Assembly: GCF_964355755.1 (NCBI RefSeq)
Contig: NC_092675.1
Location: 24,902,412 to 24,966,411, forward strand
DNA length: 64,000 bases
DNA from: Antedon mediterranea
Lineage: Eukaryota > Echinodermata > Crinoidea > Comatulida > Antedonidae
Reading direction: 5' to 3'
Shown here: positions 24,141 to 47,109 of the stretch, one piece after another
Numbering within the stretch: position 1 is the first letter of the stretch
Layout: every line of letters starts with the position of its first letter
Notes under the pieces: generated by a model
Database searches by the model: none
What the model saw: the letters and a program-made list of their open reading frames with translations, nothing else
What the model was told of the DNA's origin: nothing
Program-made: the position numbers and the translations under genes

Positions 24141-24834
24141 CTTAATATACAGTAATGTTTATAATCCTTCCATGAAAAGCTAATGAAACAGCTGTGTCAA
24201 AAACATAAGTTCTGCATTGGGTATAAAGATTCAATGTATTCTATATTTTACTTCCTATCGCCAGACTCATCTCTAATATTATTTCCAAATGGTTTAATTA
24301 TTTTAACCATAGACTTCATCAGGCAGTCAGTAAAGCCCACAGACAAATGCATGAAACCTAAAAATCTGTATTGGCAATGACAATTTTAAATCAATTTCTT
24401 TGCTGCAGACAAATTTCTCAACACAGGCTCTGAAATTTCTTTTTACATGGCTATCTTTATATTTGACTTATGTAAAATTCCATTGCACTTGTATCAATAA
24501 AACAATCAGTTTGTGAAAAACTGCATCTGCAACTTTGTTGTACATAATACCTTTTTTATGTAATAAATATACATATTTCATACTATTTCTTTGTTTGTAG
24601 TTTTGTTGTACAAATAATTCATATTTAGAATCATTATTATAAAACAGAAATTGTGAGATGTAATATTTCATAGCAACATTCATATCTTATTGAGGGAAGA
24701 TTAGGGTAGGAATGTTACCAGTAAGTAATGAAAAGGGGAAAAACATACATCTTTTCTTATGTGAAGGCATTTTTGCCAGTCATGCCTCTAGAGTGTGTAT
24801 CTCCTGTATTCTCGACTATTGTTGTACATCATGT

Positions 24835-25200
24835 AATAAATGTTCCGTATCCAAGCAACTAAACATCTACATCTCACCAAAGTTAAGCAATGTTGAGCCT
24901 GGTTAGTGCTTGGATGGGAGACCATCTGGGAATATTGGGTGCTGTATAAGGAGCTGGGGTCCCGTTACGCATTTGAAATCAGCATTGCCGACTCTTATGG
25001 CAGCCCCTGCATGTAGTATCTGCCTCAGATGTATTGGCCCATGCCTTTCCTCTGGTCAAGGTGGGCACTGGACAAGATAATCCCTTGATCCATGTTAGGA
25101 CCAATCAAGGTGCTTTAAACAGTCCTGGCTTTGTTTGTATTAAACCTGTTAGTGGCGGTAATTATCGCTGTTGGTCTCGATTGAATAAAATAAAAATGTT
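24835..25200 (+). mobile_element. 5S rRNA-derived SINE (SINE3-like) or 5S pseudogene
   Basis: 24870-24950 closely follows the 3' two-thirds of animal 5S rRNA: AGTTAAGCAATGTTGAGCCT, then GGTTAGTGCTTGGATGGGAG, ACCATCTGGGAATATTGGGT and GCTGTA. The 5' third is degenerate. Unrelated sequence follows to an A-rich end (AATAAAATAAAAATG, about 25185), as expected for a 5S-promoted SINE rather than a true 5S gene. It lies between the convergent PPWD1 and SASS6 genes. Confidence 0.7.
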
Positions 25201-25548
25201 CATAATTAATAGCGTGGACCTCCAGGTCCATGATTATATCATCCTATAATCCAACTGTACCATCCATAATCATTCCCTTTAATGGAATTTAATTAATGAC
25301 AACATTCAAAATAGATATCGCATTAATCTTTATTATTTTTCACAATTAGAGTACAGTAATAATAACAAATCTATTTTTGTAATTTTTTATATAATTATCA
25401 TTCTATTGTATTATTTTAATCTACACAAAAATATTTATATTTACATATTTACAATACATTTTCAAGAAGCATTTAAATTTGAAGCAAACAGACATTTGGA
25501 TTGAATGCACATCCATGTTGCAATCATAAATAAGCACTTTATTTACAT

Positions 25549-25694
25549 AAAGCTCTGTCTACACTATTGAACTAGTTTGACAAAAAAATGTGATGTGCCC
25601 ATATATAAACATGATGTCATATCACTACCATATTGTATTTGGGCATATCACACTTTTTTTGTCAAACTAATTTGATAGTGTAGACAGAGATTTA
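25549..25694. mobile_element. Harbinger-type MITE in the SASS6 3' UTR region
   Basis: Ends AAGCTCTGTCTACACTATTG and TTTGATAGTGTAGACAGAGA. It ends 20 bp from the SASS6 stop codon, so SASS6 transcripts probably include it. An AATAAA on the minus strand is present just beyond (about 25536). Confidence 0.75.
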
Positions 25695-25713
25695 GGTGGA
25701 ATGTAGTGAACCT

Positions 25714-28700
25714 TCAAACTGAAGCTTGTGGTCGCAATCCTGGAAAATAAGCACTCATAAGTGGAGGAGTAACTGGTGCTGGTTTTACCGACCGAGCATT
25801 AGTTTTTACAGGGGCTTGGCTCTGTTTTGTTGTTGGCTTAGGAAATGAGTGCATTGGTTGACTAGCCGGGGTAGAATGATCAACTGGGCCTCTGAGTATT
25901 TCACCATGATGATTTAGGCTTGGCTGAAGAAACTTAGCATCTAATGCTGGTTCACTGCAAACAAAAAATCAGAAGGTGAATGGATATTAAATGGATAAAA
26001 AAAATGTGGTTATTTAGTTAAATGAACAATTATTTTTCCTATCCACTCTATGCTATGTGTTGACAAGCTTTTAGGGGTAGCCTGTACATATGTATGATCA
26101 GATAAACTACAGTAAGGTTATATTCATCAAACACACAATATTTAGGTTGAAGCGACTTTCATTTAGTGTATAGTGTACAGGTTTATATGCATGCTTTGGT
26201 CATACAAATGTTGTATCTCTAGAAACGACTAAAAATGCCTAATTTTCTTCTTTTTTCAACTTCTATCGCATCAAAGCATATGGTTACTCCATCACTGTTA
26301 CAGTAGATCAGGTGGTAATAACATGATGAAATGTCATAATAATAATGATTGTATACCTCTGTCTATTTACTACTATTGGTGCTCCTACAACTGGCGTGTT
26401 AGACAGTTCCTCTGGTATGCTACCAATTCTACTAGGTTTTTGACTTATCGAGTTTGCTTTTCTTATCAATTGAGGATTGTACTGAATCTTAAAGAACAAA
26501 AAAACTATTTTTCTAGGGTTGTATTATTGGGTTAAAAATATACTTTACAGTGCAGTGAATGGTCTCACGAACCAAGTATTGTACATCAATTTAATGACAC
26601 ACTATGCCAGCCTAATAATATACTAAATCAAGTTCTACAAACTATGAGCTGCAGCCCAAAAAATTTTTTGCAGGAAACATTTTGAAGGGCTGTTTTGCAA
26701 TAGTACAGAACATGCATTTTAAAAAAAGATTTCAAAAGTTATTTTAACAAGGAGGGCCAGGATTTTATTCGCAAAGTGAATTTTTTAGACAAATATTTGG
26801 GGCGAATATCTATTTTGTAAGAATATATCTTCTAGTAACACATAATAGTGTATCCCCAAAAACATCATTCTAAATGTCCATTTAAACATATTATTACCTG
26901 CTGTTGAATAGAACTAGGCCTTGAAGGATAGTTGTGATGTGAGAAGCGCGAATCACTCAGATTTCCTGGAATACTACTAATATTTGTTGTACTCAGTGGC
27001 TGAAAGAAAGTTTAAATACCTATACAATATCCTATTGAAAATTGCAAAAATGTATCTAAGGCTATAATATATTTAACAACATCAATGATTTTTATAAAAG
27101 AAGGGTATGAACACAATTTCTGCTGAGATTTTGCATAATTAATGGTAACCCGACTAAAATGATTAGATCAAAAACAGGTAGACAAAAAATTGAACCCTGT
27201 AGAAATAATCATTTATAATAAATATAAATATGTACCTGATTTGGTTGAAATGTTGGTTTGTAACCAGTGGTAGCATTGGAAGGCATGTCGTAACCGCCAG
27301 GTAGCTTTCTAGATAGTTGGGCCTCATTCACTTGTTTGTTCAACCAATTAATAACTGGAAAATATTAAATTTGTAATTAATAATTTCATCATCATTATTA
27401 TTCTGTGACTTTTTCCAGTTAGAAAATAAAATATTGTATGCTCATTAAATCATGCTGGATTCACTACAGAGAAATAATACGTTTTCCCCTTCAATCCCCA
27501 TTGTTTTCAATCAAATGAATGGTTCAACAAAATCAATGCCAGGATGATTTCTCAACTAGCTGTTCTTACAAAATATACACACTAGAACTTTAACAAAATT
27601 AGCTCACCATTCTCATTTGTTTTAAGAAGTTCTCGACTTTCTTCAAGCTTTTTCTTTACATTCTCAAATGACTCGCTTAAAATCTTGTTCTGTCAATAAC
27701 ATTAACCAAGAGATTACATAATGAAATATTTATAATACAAATATGAACCAGAAGGCGTTTTACAATGTTTTAGAATGTCATAATTATAAAAATTTCAAAA
27801 AGAAGCACATCTTTGCTTGAGACTGATTAATACATTTACTGTACTGTAATTAAAGACACTGTAAACTCTGTTTCCAACAGTTGTTTTTAATTCTTCACAA
27901 TGTATATAACATTAGAGGGTCACATTATTCCTGATAATAGTGGTTTCTTCGCTTTTGTCCCTGATCCTCCACTTATATTGTGTAATAAAGTATATTTTCT
28001 TTTTATTAACCATAGAGCTTTCATAAAAATTAAGTTATTAGCACTTTAAAGTCCTACATCAGAACTGTCTTCCAACCTTATATGAGACACTATAGTATTA
28101 CTGGTATTATGCAAGTAATTTAAGATTTAAATTAAAAATGAATAAAAAACAAATAAAAAATTCTTTCATACTTCACTTTCCAGTTGTGTTATTTTCAAAT
28201 GAATTTGTTTTAACTCCTCCTGAGATTTCACTAGCTCTTGTGACTTTTCACCAAGAACCTTTTCTTGCTGTGTAGTCAAAGTGTTCTTTAACTTAATCTA
28301 AAAAAGATATATAGTTACAGTAAATTAAGGGTCAATTGTAGATTCATGACCCAACAAAGGTCATAGTGTTTACACAAGAAACTTGATTTCTTCTAAAGAA
28401 GACTCAAAATGATGGCTTATTACCATGTTTTCATTTAAATAATGTACACACCTATATATTACACTGTTAAAAAATATGCCGTTGTTGAACAAATAAATGT
28501 TTTTTGAACTTGAACTTGAAAATTTCCCATTGTTCGTTTCACAGAACAAAGTCCCTTACATAGAGGTGTCCCCTAATTAGTGTATATAAATTATCATTTC
28601 AATGTCATTTACATACAGTATATTTTGCCATCTTTATTTTTTTAAATAAATTAAATTGTAATTGATTATACATACAATAAAAATGTTTGAAAGAAAATTA

Positions 28701-31700
28701 ATTTTAAAATAAGAATGAAACTGGATATGATAAAGAATAAACGTTGTCTACCTTAGCCAAGTATGTTTTGTTTTCTGCTCTTAACTTTTTTATTATGTCA
28801 TTTCCCTGAGAAAAAAAAATTAATCAAAGGATATTAGGGTTTAAAAAATGTTTTTTTTATTTAGAATAACAAGCAAGAAGAAAGGACCTTTCATACATCC
28901 TGACATTATGTAGATTTTAATCCAACACATGATTTCAAAGCTCTTTTTAAAAAGCTCAATATTGTTTAATGACTTGCATGCCAAAGAAAAACTATTAAAG
29001 TATGCATTGTAGTATATTGTGTACTTAGTCGTTGCTATTTTTGTACCCTGTTTATTTTGCATTGCAGTACATTGTAGTCTTAGTCATTGTTGTACAATTG
29101 AGTGGTAAGGAAACAATACTCTCTACACGAGTACAAAAACAAATATTTAGTTGCAATATTTTACCTTATGAACTTCTTGTGTCATATTCTTAAGTGTTGT
29201 TTCTAATTTGGTAATTCGATGTCTTAACTGGCTACAACTTTCTTCAATCTTGCTCTATTAAACAAATTTGTAAAATTAATTAAAAAACATGAAAATAAAA
29301 TACAAGAATGTAAATTGTCATAATAATATTTTCAGTAAAGTAATATATTATTTTATTCTGAATATGAAATGTTGTATCAAATTTTAAAAATCGACACTGC
29401 AGCTTGTTAAAAGCCTTCATGTAATGCATGTACAATTATGCTGTATAAAAGAACACCATCTTTATACCGTAAAACACCAACCATAATAAAAACAAACCTT
29501 GTGTTCATTTGCAGATTCAATTAACGTGTTATTTTTCTCAATAAGGATATCCTTATCCCTGACTTCCTGTTCCAAAACTGCGACTTTCGTTCGTAGTTGA
29601 CTAACTGCCTTGTCGCGCTCGTGGCACACTGTTTCAAGACCGCTGTTGTCTTTACGCAATGTCTGCAATTCTTGACGAGCACGGTGGTAATCCTAGCAAT
29701 GACCATGAAAGAAATGTGAACAATAATCAAATAATAATAATAAAATTATTAATATTAAATTTAAAGCAACAACAACCATCATAACAACCCTACCTCACTT
29801 GTACCTAAAATTTTGCTTGGGTTAATTTTACGTTTACCTCTAAGCAGCATGTATATTTATATGTAGATAATTTATGTAGATACCTGTAAATAAACAACTT
29901 ACCTCTTCTAACCCACTGAGTTTGCCTTTTAGTTCACGAATGTTTGATTCCGAGCGATATTTACGATCCACAAGTTCCTAAAGTAATAAAGACATATTCA
30001 AGCGCATATTTTTCAACTTTTCTGATTGTAAAGCTCTGTCTACACTATCAAACTAGTTTGTGATATTCCCAAATATGGTAGTGATATGACATCATCATGT
30101 CCATATATGGGCACATTTTTTGTTACATAAAGTTTGATAGTGTAGACATAGTTTAAGGGGAAAAAGCATCCTATAGGCCAACACACTTTTTACAACCACC
30201 AATTTACACATGATGTAACCTACCTTATTATTAGTATCTTGTTTACACAACCTATCTTCCAGTTGTTGTAGTTTTTTTCTATAGTTCTCTTCCATTTCAC
30301 ATTTTTCCCTTTCAACTCTTGTTTGGTAGTCAGTTTGTTTCTAAGTATTAGATTTAATAATCAATTTAAAATATTTAGATATGCATACCTACCATTTTGT
30401 TTTTTGGGTCTCGTAATTTTACTGCATATGCTGAATATATGACACAAATTATACAAAATTCAGCACTAACAACATATTATTTTCTTTAGTATGTCATAAT
30501 GCCGTTTGTTTTGCGGATAACTAACTTGTCAAAGTGACAAATTCAAATAAGGTTGGTATTATTTTTGCTAAAATAAGTTGTTTGAAGAGCCATTTTTTTT
30601 TATCACTAAATAGAAAACATGTATTGTATGATACTAGTAAAAGCTTATAAATGATTCATCTAAGATCAGATGTTGTATACTATATTAGTTTTAGTACATT
30701 GTATAATGTAGCTAAGGAAAAAAAGTTTTTTTTAGAAGTGTTATCGAATTTAACCTTTAGAAAAATAATAATCATACCTCTACTGCCATCTTCCTTTCTA
30801 TTAATAATTCATTGGAATGTTCAGCTGTAAGATTACTCAACCGTGATGACCATTCCAGTTTCAAACTGTCCAATTCTGACCTACATGCTGACAATGCCTA
30901 AAATAATCAACAGTAAACACAAAATATGAGAAAAATGTATAGCATACATTTAAATTCATATTTGATTATGAAATCAATAAAAGCAATGGTCCTACATGAT
31001 GTAGTCGAATGATACTCTCAGCACTGCACATAATATTTCTATATATAAAGCTCTGTCTACACTGTCAAACTGTGAGTGACAAAAAAAATGGCCATGGACA
31101 TGATAATGTCATCACTACCATATTTAAGCATATCACTACCATATTTGGGCATATCACACATTTTTGTCACTAGTTTTATATTGTAGACAGAACCTTTTAC
31201 AGATACCAATATATCAATGATAAAATACACCCTGTCTTCATTTAAACGTATTGTGTTTCTGTGGGTGGGTTTGCAAAAAAACAGAAAATACCTCTTGAGT
31301 TTGGCGAAGACGCTGAGACAGATCTGCTTCCGTTTCTTTTAGTTTGGACTCAAGATTATGTTTCTCATCCTAAAATAATACAACATAATTGTATATACTA
31401 TGAATAACATGTTTTAGTAATGTTACTTTTACATTATATTGCCTCAATCAAAGCGCTATACTAATAGATTCAAATTTATAATGTCCATTACAGTGTGTAG
31501 CTAGATGATATCTACAGAGAGGGAACCATATGCAACAAGGTTACAACCCTCAACTTTTCAATCATTCAATTTTTAAAGTGCTTTGTTCTTATAGTGCACA
31601 GAAGCCAAATTATGTGTACACTGGACCTCCAGTTTTAAGTTGTTATTCCAAGAAAAATTGTTCTTCCACCACATCTAGAGTTGATACAGTATTGTTAATT

Positions 31701-33504
31701 TAACTTACTATCATTAGAATTATGTGTTACAACATACCTTAAGATTTTTCAGACAATCAGCAAGATATTTCTTGACATCACCATCCATTCCAGGAAGAAG
31801 TTTGAGCGATAAGTGTGTCAAATGTTTAAAAGCATTTGTTTGGATGACACTTAAGCTAGCTATGCTCATGCTGCTTAAAGATGGAGTATCAAGTTGTAGC
31901 AAAAATCTAATAAATTAAACCAGAAAAAGCTTATGATTATTATTGATATATCTAATATTTGCAAATGATATGTCATGCAGAATTTGTCTTACAGTATTCT
32001 GTTTAGGAGTTGGTATAAGATAAGTTCTTTTACTTCTAATTCCGATCCCTGAAACAGCTCCTAATTATTGATACCATTTAATTTATTGTAAAGGTATGCT
32101 TGTTGTTTTTTTTTCTTGGATGGTTAAAAAAAAAATGAGAATCAATTTTTTTTTTAAATTGATTGAAAATACACTTTATGTGGAAGTGTAATGCAATAGG
32201 ACCTTTTTTGTTTGTTTTTTTTTAAACTAAACAATGCTCAGGTCAATACAAATATTGTGCAACATAAATGTGAAGGATTTAAGGTAAACTATCAAATTGA
32301 TGTTGTTCTTACTGCGGAACATCTTTGTCCTGTTCCTGTAAACATAGCTCGAGTAGGTCAATGAACTTTTGTGGAAAAGCACCAAAGTCAACTAGCAACC
32401 CCTGTTGGTTTTTCAAACTGAAAATAAAGCATTTATAAACCTTTTACAAACAAACTAAATGTAGACCTTTATTAAATGAGATGAATAAAGAGAAATTATG
32501 TTATGTTGAAACTACAAAATGGCGTATTAAAAGTCTGATTTTATTAATCTTCATTTTTCATGCTTTCTAGTCGATATGAATAGTATTAGACACTTTCTCC
32601 TGAATTCACAAGTTGTGCAATTTATTAAAAGAAGCCAGGTATGAGAATTTAGATAGATTACTAGTGCAACAGAATGTTATATTACCTTTGAAAATCTTCT
32701 TCTCCAAGAGTGAGGTTGTAGAGGAAAAATGGATCATTTTCATCTGTCAGTCTCACCTTCAAATCCTTATTGAAATAAAAAACATTTGAATGCTACAAAT
32801 AAATCACTGTACTATTAAAGTTAAATAAAATGAATTCATTTATTTTTAAAAAGAAATATGTAAAAAAAATGTGTACCGGTAAAGTGGAGAAAATTGATAT
32901 TAGACAAATAAACCCTGTATTGGCTAACACTAACGTTTGTGCCTTGGTGCATCCTCATTTATTAAGTATTACTGGGCCTTTTCTCTGTTAATGCTTATGA
33001 TGATAGCAGTTTTAACCATTTAAAATGGTATGGTGGAACAGCACTAGATTTGTCTGGGAGGTTTAAAAGTTTCTTGTTTCCACAAAAAAAAAACAATTTA
33101 AAATTGTTTTAAAGCAAAAAACTTCACCATTCTCACAGCAATTTACATACCTTTTTGTGAAGAGGGGACGTTACAGTACATAATTCAACAGTTATTTTGA
33201 TATGATGTTTTCTAGGAAATTGAGATAAAAACTGAGTAAACAGAAGGATGAAACAAAAACAAATGTAATTGATATTATTGGCAAGTCAAATTAACAGTGA
33301 CTTTTTATTAATTTTTTTCGATTTAAAGAAAGATCTTGTATGTTTGATATTGGTTATCATTAATACTGTATTAATATTTAGCAGTAACTGTACTAATGTA
33401 AACAATATTCTTGCAGTTATTAACTATAGTTTATAGTCCAACCTTTCTTCTCTATCTGCAGATTTCATCTGTAGAAGTAATACTTTACTATACAGGTTCT
33501 CCAT
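25714..33504 (-). CDS. SASS6: SASS6, centriole cartwheel protein SAS-6
   Basis: Eighteen coding exons: 33504-33443, 33211-33151, 32765-32686, 32417-32313, 31906-31738, 31369-31292, 30897-30778, 30340-30224, 29977-29903, 29692-29498, 29254-29165, 28805-28752, 28297-28172, 27689-27608, 27354-27236, 26999-26898, 26487-26357, 25954-25714. The product is 668 aa (human 657). SAS-6 dimers form the nine-fold hub and spokes of the centriolar cartwheel. The N-terminal globular head (about 1-160) includes [36 protein letters not shown] and [15 protein letters not shown]129 corresponds to the head-dimerisation phenylalanine. A long coiled coil follows (about 165-470; [21 protein letters not shown]), then a low-complexity tail with the conserved SAYFPG near the end. 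Introns carry two Harbinger-type MITEs. Divergent from TMEM259. Confidence 0.96.
30030..30155. mobile_element. Harbinger-type MITE (SASS6 intron)
   Basis: Ends AAAGCTCTGTCTACACTATC (30029-30048) and TTTGATAGTGTAGACATAGT. Same family as 19381-19525. Confidence 0.75.
31048..31196. mobile_element. Harbinger-type MITE (SASS6 intron)
   Basis: Ends AAGCTCTGTCTACACTGTCA and ATTGTAGACAGAACCTT. A short interior segment (CACTACCATATTT) is duplicated relative to other family members. Confidence 0.7.
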
Positions 33505-33896
33505 ATTCAATTAGAGTCTATCAGGTATAGGCCTAACAAAAAATGAAACATTATGTAATTCATATGTAAAAAAAAATCATCTACTGTCATGCACTGTTTT
33601 ATGTATTTTTCTTTGTTGTTTTTAATTATACCAAGCAAAAAGGAATTTCCATTTTAAAGTGGAGCAATCAAATTTGTTGAATATTGAACAGCACCAGAAA
33701 AGTACAGTACAAACTTACAGATCATGAGAAACGAGCCTGTGGATATTATGGATTTATATAGGGATTCCTCTTTTACAATAACAACAGAATAACAGACAGC
33801 TGATAAAATAATTGAATTAAATCACTAATACAAACAAAACAATTGATATAAAACTGCTGCTAAACACAAACGATTTGAAAAGGCATGTAGTGAACA

Positions 33897-34775
33897 TGTT
33901 ATGCGCGATTTGAACGATTTGCGCAATTTGAAATTGCGCAAAAAAAATCCTTGCGCAATTTGAATTGAAACATGTGTTTCAAATTGCGCAAGCAACGTAT
34001 TAAATTGCGCAAGTAATCTGCAAATTGCGCAAGGTTTTTCGACAGATTGTGAAATCATGCACACCCATATTTTTATAGTAATTTCTAAGAATGATTCAAA
34101 ATTAAAGATAAATATCGCATTTCCTTATTTTAGTAGTGCAAATATTGTTATAAGTTAGCATACCGTCGAAGAACCGACGAAGGAAAACGAAGCGGTGGTG
34201 TTCCACCAGGCGGGCGTGGCGCGGGCGGCCGGCTATACTACTCTAGCCTAGCTAGGGTCTGGACTACTGATACTGACTAGGTTACATGGCCTAGCTTAAA
34301 CTAATATTAAAAAGTAAATTTTTACATTTATTTTGATTTATTTCAAGTTACAGTGATAATATTATTTAATTGTAATAATAAATGTTATGTATTTATTATA
34401 CACATGTTATCTTCGCATTTATTATGTTTTATTTTGAATTATTTAGTTTCCAATAAATTATTATAATACCGATTGTCTGGTAGAATTTTGTTGCGCAATT
34501 TGAAAATTTACAGTTCGTTTTCAAATTGCGCAAAGGTGTCATTTTGCGCAAGAACTATCTTGCGCAATTTACAAATTGTGCAGCGCAATTTAAAATTGCG
34601 CAAAGATTTTCTTGCGCAATTTGAAATTGCGCAAGTTGATTGCGCAATTTGAAATTGCGCAAAAAATCCTTGCGCAATTTTAAATTGCGCAAGAATTCTT
34701 TGCGCAATTTCAAATTGCGCAAGGATTTTTTTGCGCAATTTCAAATTGCGCAAATCGTTCAAATCGCGCATAACA
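33897..34775. mobile_element. Iteron-TIR DNA transposon, copy 2 (879 bp, TSD AACA)
   Basis: Same ends as copy 1 (TGTTATGCGCGATTTGAAC at 33897, complement ending at 34775), flanked by AACA at 33893-33896 and 34776-34779. The outer arms (33897-34097 and about 34503-34775) match copy 1 closely, including non-iteron sequence such as ACAGATTGTGAAATCATGCA. The interior of about 400 bp (34099-34500) is unrelated to copy 1. It contains a CpG-rich patch (GGCGGGCGTGGCGCGGGCGG near 34210) and CTAG-rich words. The element lies about 390 bp upstream of the SASS6 ATG, between SASS6 and TMEM259, so its interior may contain promoter sequence. Confidence 0.85.
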
Positions 34776-44504
<9,729 letters not shown>

Positions 44505-44984
44505 CTAAATTCAACTGCAGGGTTTTTGGTGAACTAGAAACAACAACATTGGTAAATAGTATGCGATAGTAGTACATCAAATTACATTAACAGCCACAGA
44601 TGTCTACCATTTTATAGTTGTTATCAAGAACAATGGTGTCAAGAGTTCTGATGGTGTGGTGGAAGATGATAGCCACGTTGAGATCACAAACTTGTTATGA
44701 TGAAATTATGATGTTGATTTTAAAACAGAACCACACTACACGTTAAGAATATATTACACTGTGTAGAAAATTTACTTCTGGCAGCAGTATACCTTATTAA
44801 AATGGTGATTTAATAAGCAGGCATCTACAATACATTGAATGTCGTAAAGGATGTAAAGTAGTAAAATTAATGATACATTATTGAATGTACTGTACTTACC
44901 AAAAAATGATTGAATTGAACACCCACCTATTGAAAATACCAATGTTTTTTAACTGAGAACACAGAACACATTTATGATAAGAAA

Positions 44985-45083
44985 GTGTGATGTGCTCAAA
45001 CGTGGTAGTAAAGTGATGTCATCGTGTTCATATAATTATGACATTATCTGTCATATAAAGTTTGGTAGTGTAGACAGAACTTA
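44985..45083. mobile_element. Truncated Harbinger-type MITE downstream of TMEM259
   Basis: Only the interior and the right end are present (GTGTGATGTGCTCAAACG to AGTGTAGACAGAACTTAT). The left terminal repeat is missing. Confidence 0.6.
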
Positions 45084-45639
45084 TAAAGCCATGTCCTGGA
45101 GGTATATCTATACAATACTTTTACAATTAATCTCTTTTTCTATTTTTCAATTGAGTAAATTAAAATTTTGACAAACCAATAATACTAACCCTAAAAATCT
45201 TATTTCTCATCCCCTGCTTATAAGTGTAACACATAATTTTATTTTATCAAAAAAATATACATAACATTTATGTAATTTATTTTAATATTTTTTGTTTTGG
45301 TGCCATTAACTATGAAATGTATAAACTGATACATAAAAACATGACAAAAATATACTATAAATGTTATATAAAATAAATGATGAATATTATTTTTATATTT
45401 GTGCAATTGAAGAAAATATAATGTTCTATTTCATCTTTCACCTCATGATGAAATATTTGTACCATTGCACTACAGTAATAAAACTGACAAATCATCATTA
45501 CATGTTGAGTAGTCGATGGATAATATGATTTTGTTTTCAATTTAAATGATATAGAATTACAATAATAGGATTACTGGCATAAGGATTTATACAGAATTGT
45601 ACACATATTTATTATAATATGAGATGTTTTCCTGAGCAT

Positions 45640-45990
45640 CGATATTTCTTTTCGTACATAAGTTGGGGACCCTCATGACACGTCACAAAATAAACATGAA
45701 TATTAATTAATCATATCCATAAGGTTTGACGTAAGAATTGGGCTAACTACAATTCACCAATGCAAACGCTTTCTGCCGTCTGTGTAGTCGAATGGATTAG
45801 ACTATGGACTTTACATGTCGATGTATGGGGTTCGAATTCCATGAGCAACTTCTTTTTACTTTATAGTGAGAGAGATTATTTAGAGGGTAAGGTTTAGTTA
45901 GTTGTTGTTGTTTAGTTATATTTAGGAAGTAGTTCGGCTATCTTTCACATAAGGGGTCCCCAACTTATGTACGAAAAAAAAAATCGCTTC
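45640..45990. mobile_element. tRNA-like core flanked by inverted repeats (hybrid SINE/MITE)
   Basis: Inverted arms TTCGTACATAAGTTGGGGAC (45651-45670) and its complement (about 45953-45975) flank about 280 bp. Near the centre (45775-45855) is a tRNA-like segment: an A-box-like TGTAGTCGAATGG and a B-box GGTTCGAATTCC within a plausible 5-bp T-stem and 7-nt loop. The acceptor stem does not pair, so this is not a functional tRNA gene. The coexistence of SINE-type promoter boxes with terminal inverted repeats is unusual. Confidence 0.55.
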
Positions 45991-47109
45991 CGGCCAACCC
46001 TAAACTTTTAGTTAAGTGTATTCAAACTAAATTTTATTAAGATATCTAAATTTGTAATTGGTTGATTTGCTTAAATTATATAAAATATTTTATACTCCAA
46101 ACATTAATTTGAGATATTTGGTCTGTCTTATCATTATGTATATTACTGTAAAATAATTATAATAAAAGTGTAACCTATTTAATGTGTTAGTATAGAGAGA
46201 TACCGAAAGTTTGTGGCCATGTAATCATCTTGCAGTATGTCAGTCATTAAATAATAATGTGTTAATAATAATGGTGTTTATTGTTTTATTTGTGCAAGTT
46301 GATTTCTCAAAAAAATTATTTGTACCATTCCATGAATATAGACACTTATTATTATTTTGTAGCGTGTGTTTGTTACTTGGCAAAAAAGAATTTTGCCAAG
46401 TATAGTATTAACTTTGGCAGGCAGAGGCGCCGCAAATCGGCACAGATTCAAGACACTCCTCGACCATTATTCTGGTCAATCTTGATTTTAGAAAGGTCAT
46501 TGTTGCAATGCCGGAATTGTTTGTATCAAAAACTATTTAAACCAATTATTAACCCCAGCAGGATTTTAACCATGTAAAGCTAATACCAAAAGCAAAAACA
46601 AACATGCTCCCAGTCAGTGGATATTATTTTGCCAAGTACTTCACTCAGTTTCTGAGTGCTTTCATTTATTTGTTTGTTTGCTAGCAGGATTACTCAAAAG
46701 TTAATTACGATATTTACCAAAATATACAGATAGATATGTGGTCAAGGACCATTCCATTACATTTTGGGACCATGGTCCCAATTCTGGACCAATTTTTAGT
46801 ATACTTTTCAGACCTGCTAGTGTTAAAAGATAGGACAGAATTTTTCAAAAGCCGGCGAGCAGTCTTAAAGTAACAAGTAAACTGGAATTGCATTTTCTCG
46901 AGAACTACTTGTCCAAAAAACTTCATTTTTGTACAAGAGGCAAGAGTTATAATTTGTGATTGTAATTTTGAAACATAATTTGATTTAATGTGCACGTTTT
47001 TTTATGCAAGTAGTTTAAAAAACCTATTTCTTTTCAAATTCACTCGTTTGATTTTCGCGTTGCTGTTCTATTGTTAGTCAACTGAAGCTATTGTTAATTA
47101 AAATTAATT
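45991..47109. other. Intergenic, no gene seen
   Basis: AT-rich non-coding sequence. The short reading frames at 46211-46577 and 46714-46995 show no recognisable domain. Confidence 0.5.

Noticed and set aside
24870-24950. Functional 5S rRNA gene
   Set aside because: The 5' third is degenerate and the conserved part continues into unrelated SINE-like sequence.
45775-45855. Functional tRNA gene
   Set aside because: A and B boxes and a T-arm are present, but the acceptor stem does not pair; treated as a SINE-like core.
46714-46995. 93-codon reading frame
   Set aside because: No recognisable domain, no splice context and AT-rich composition like surrounding non-coding DNA.
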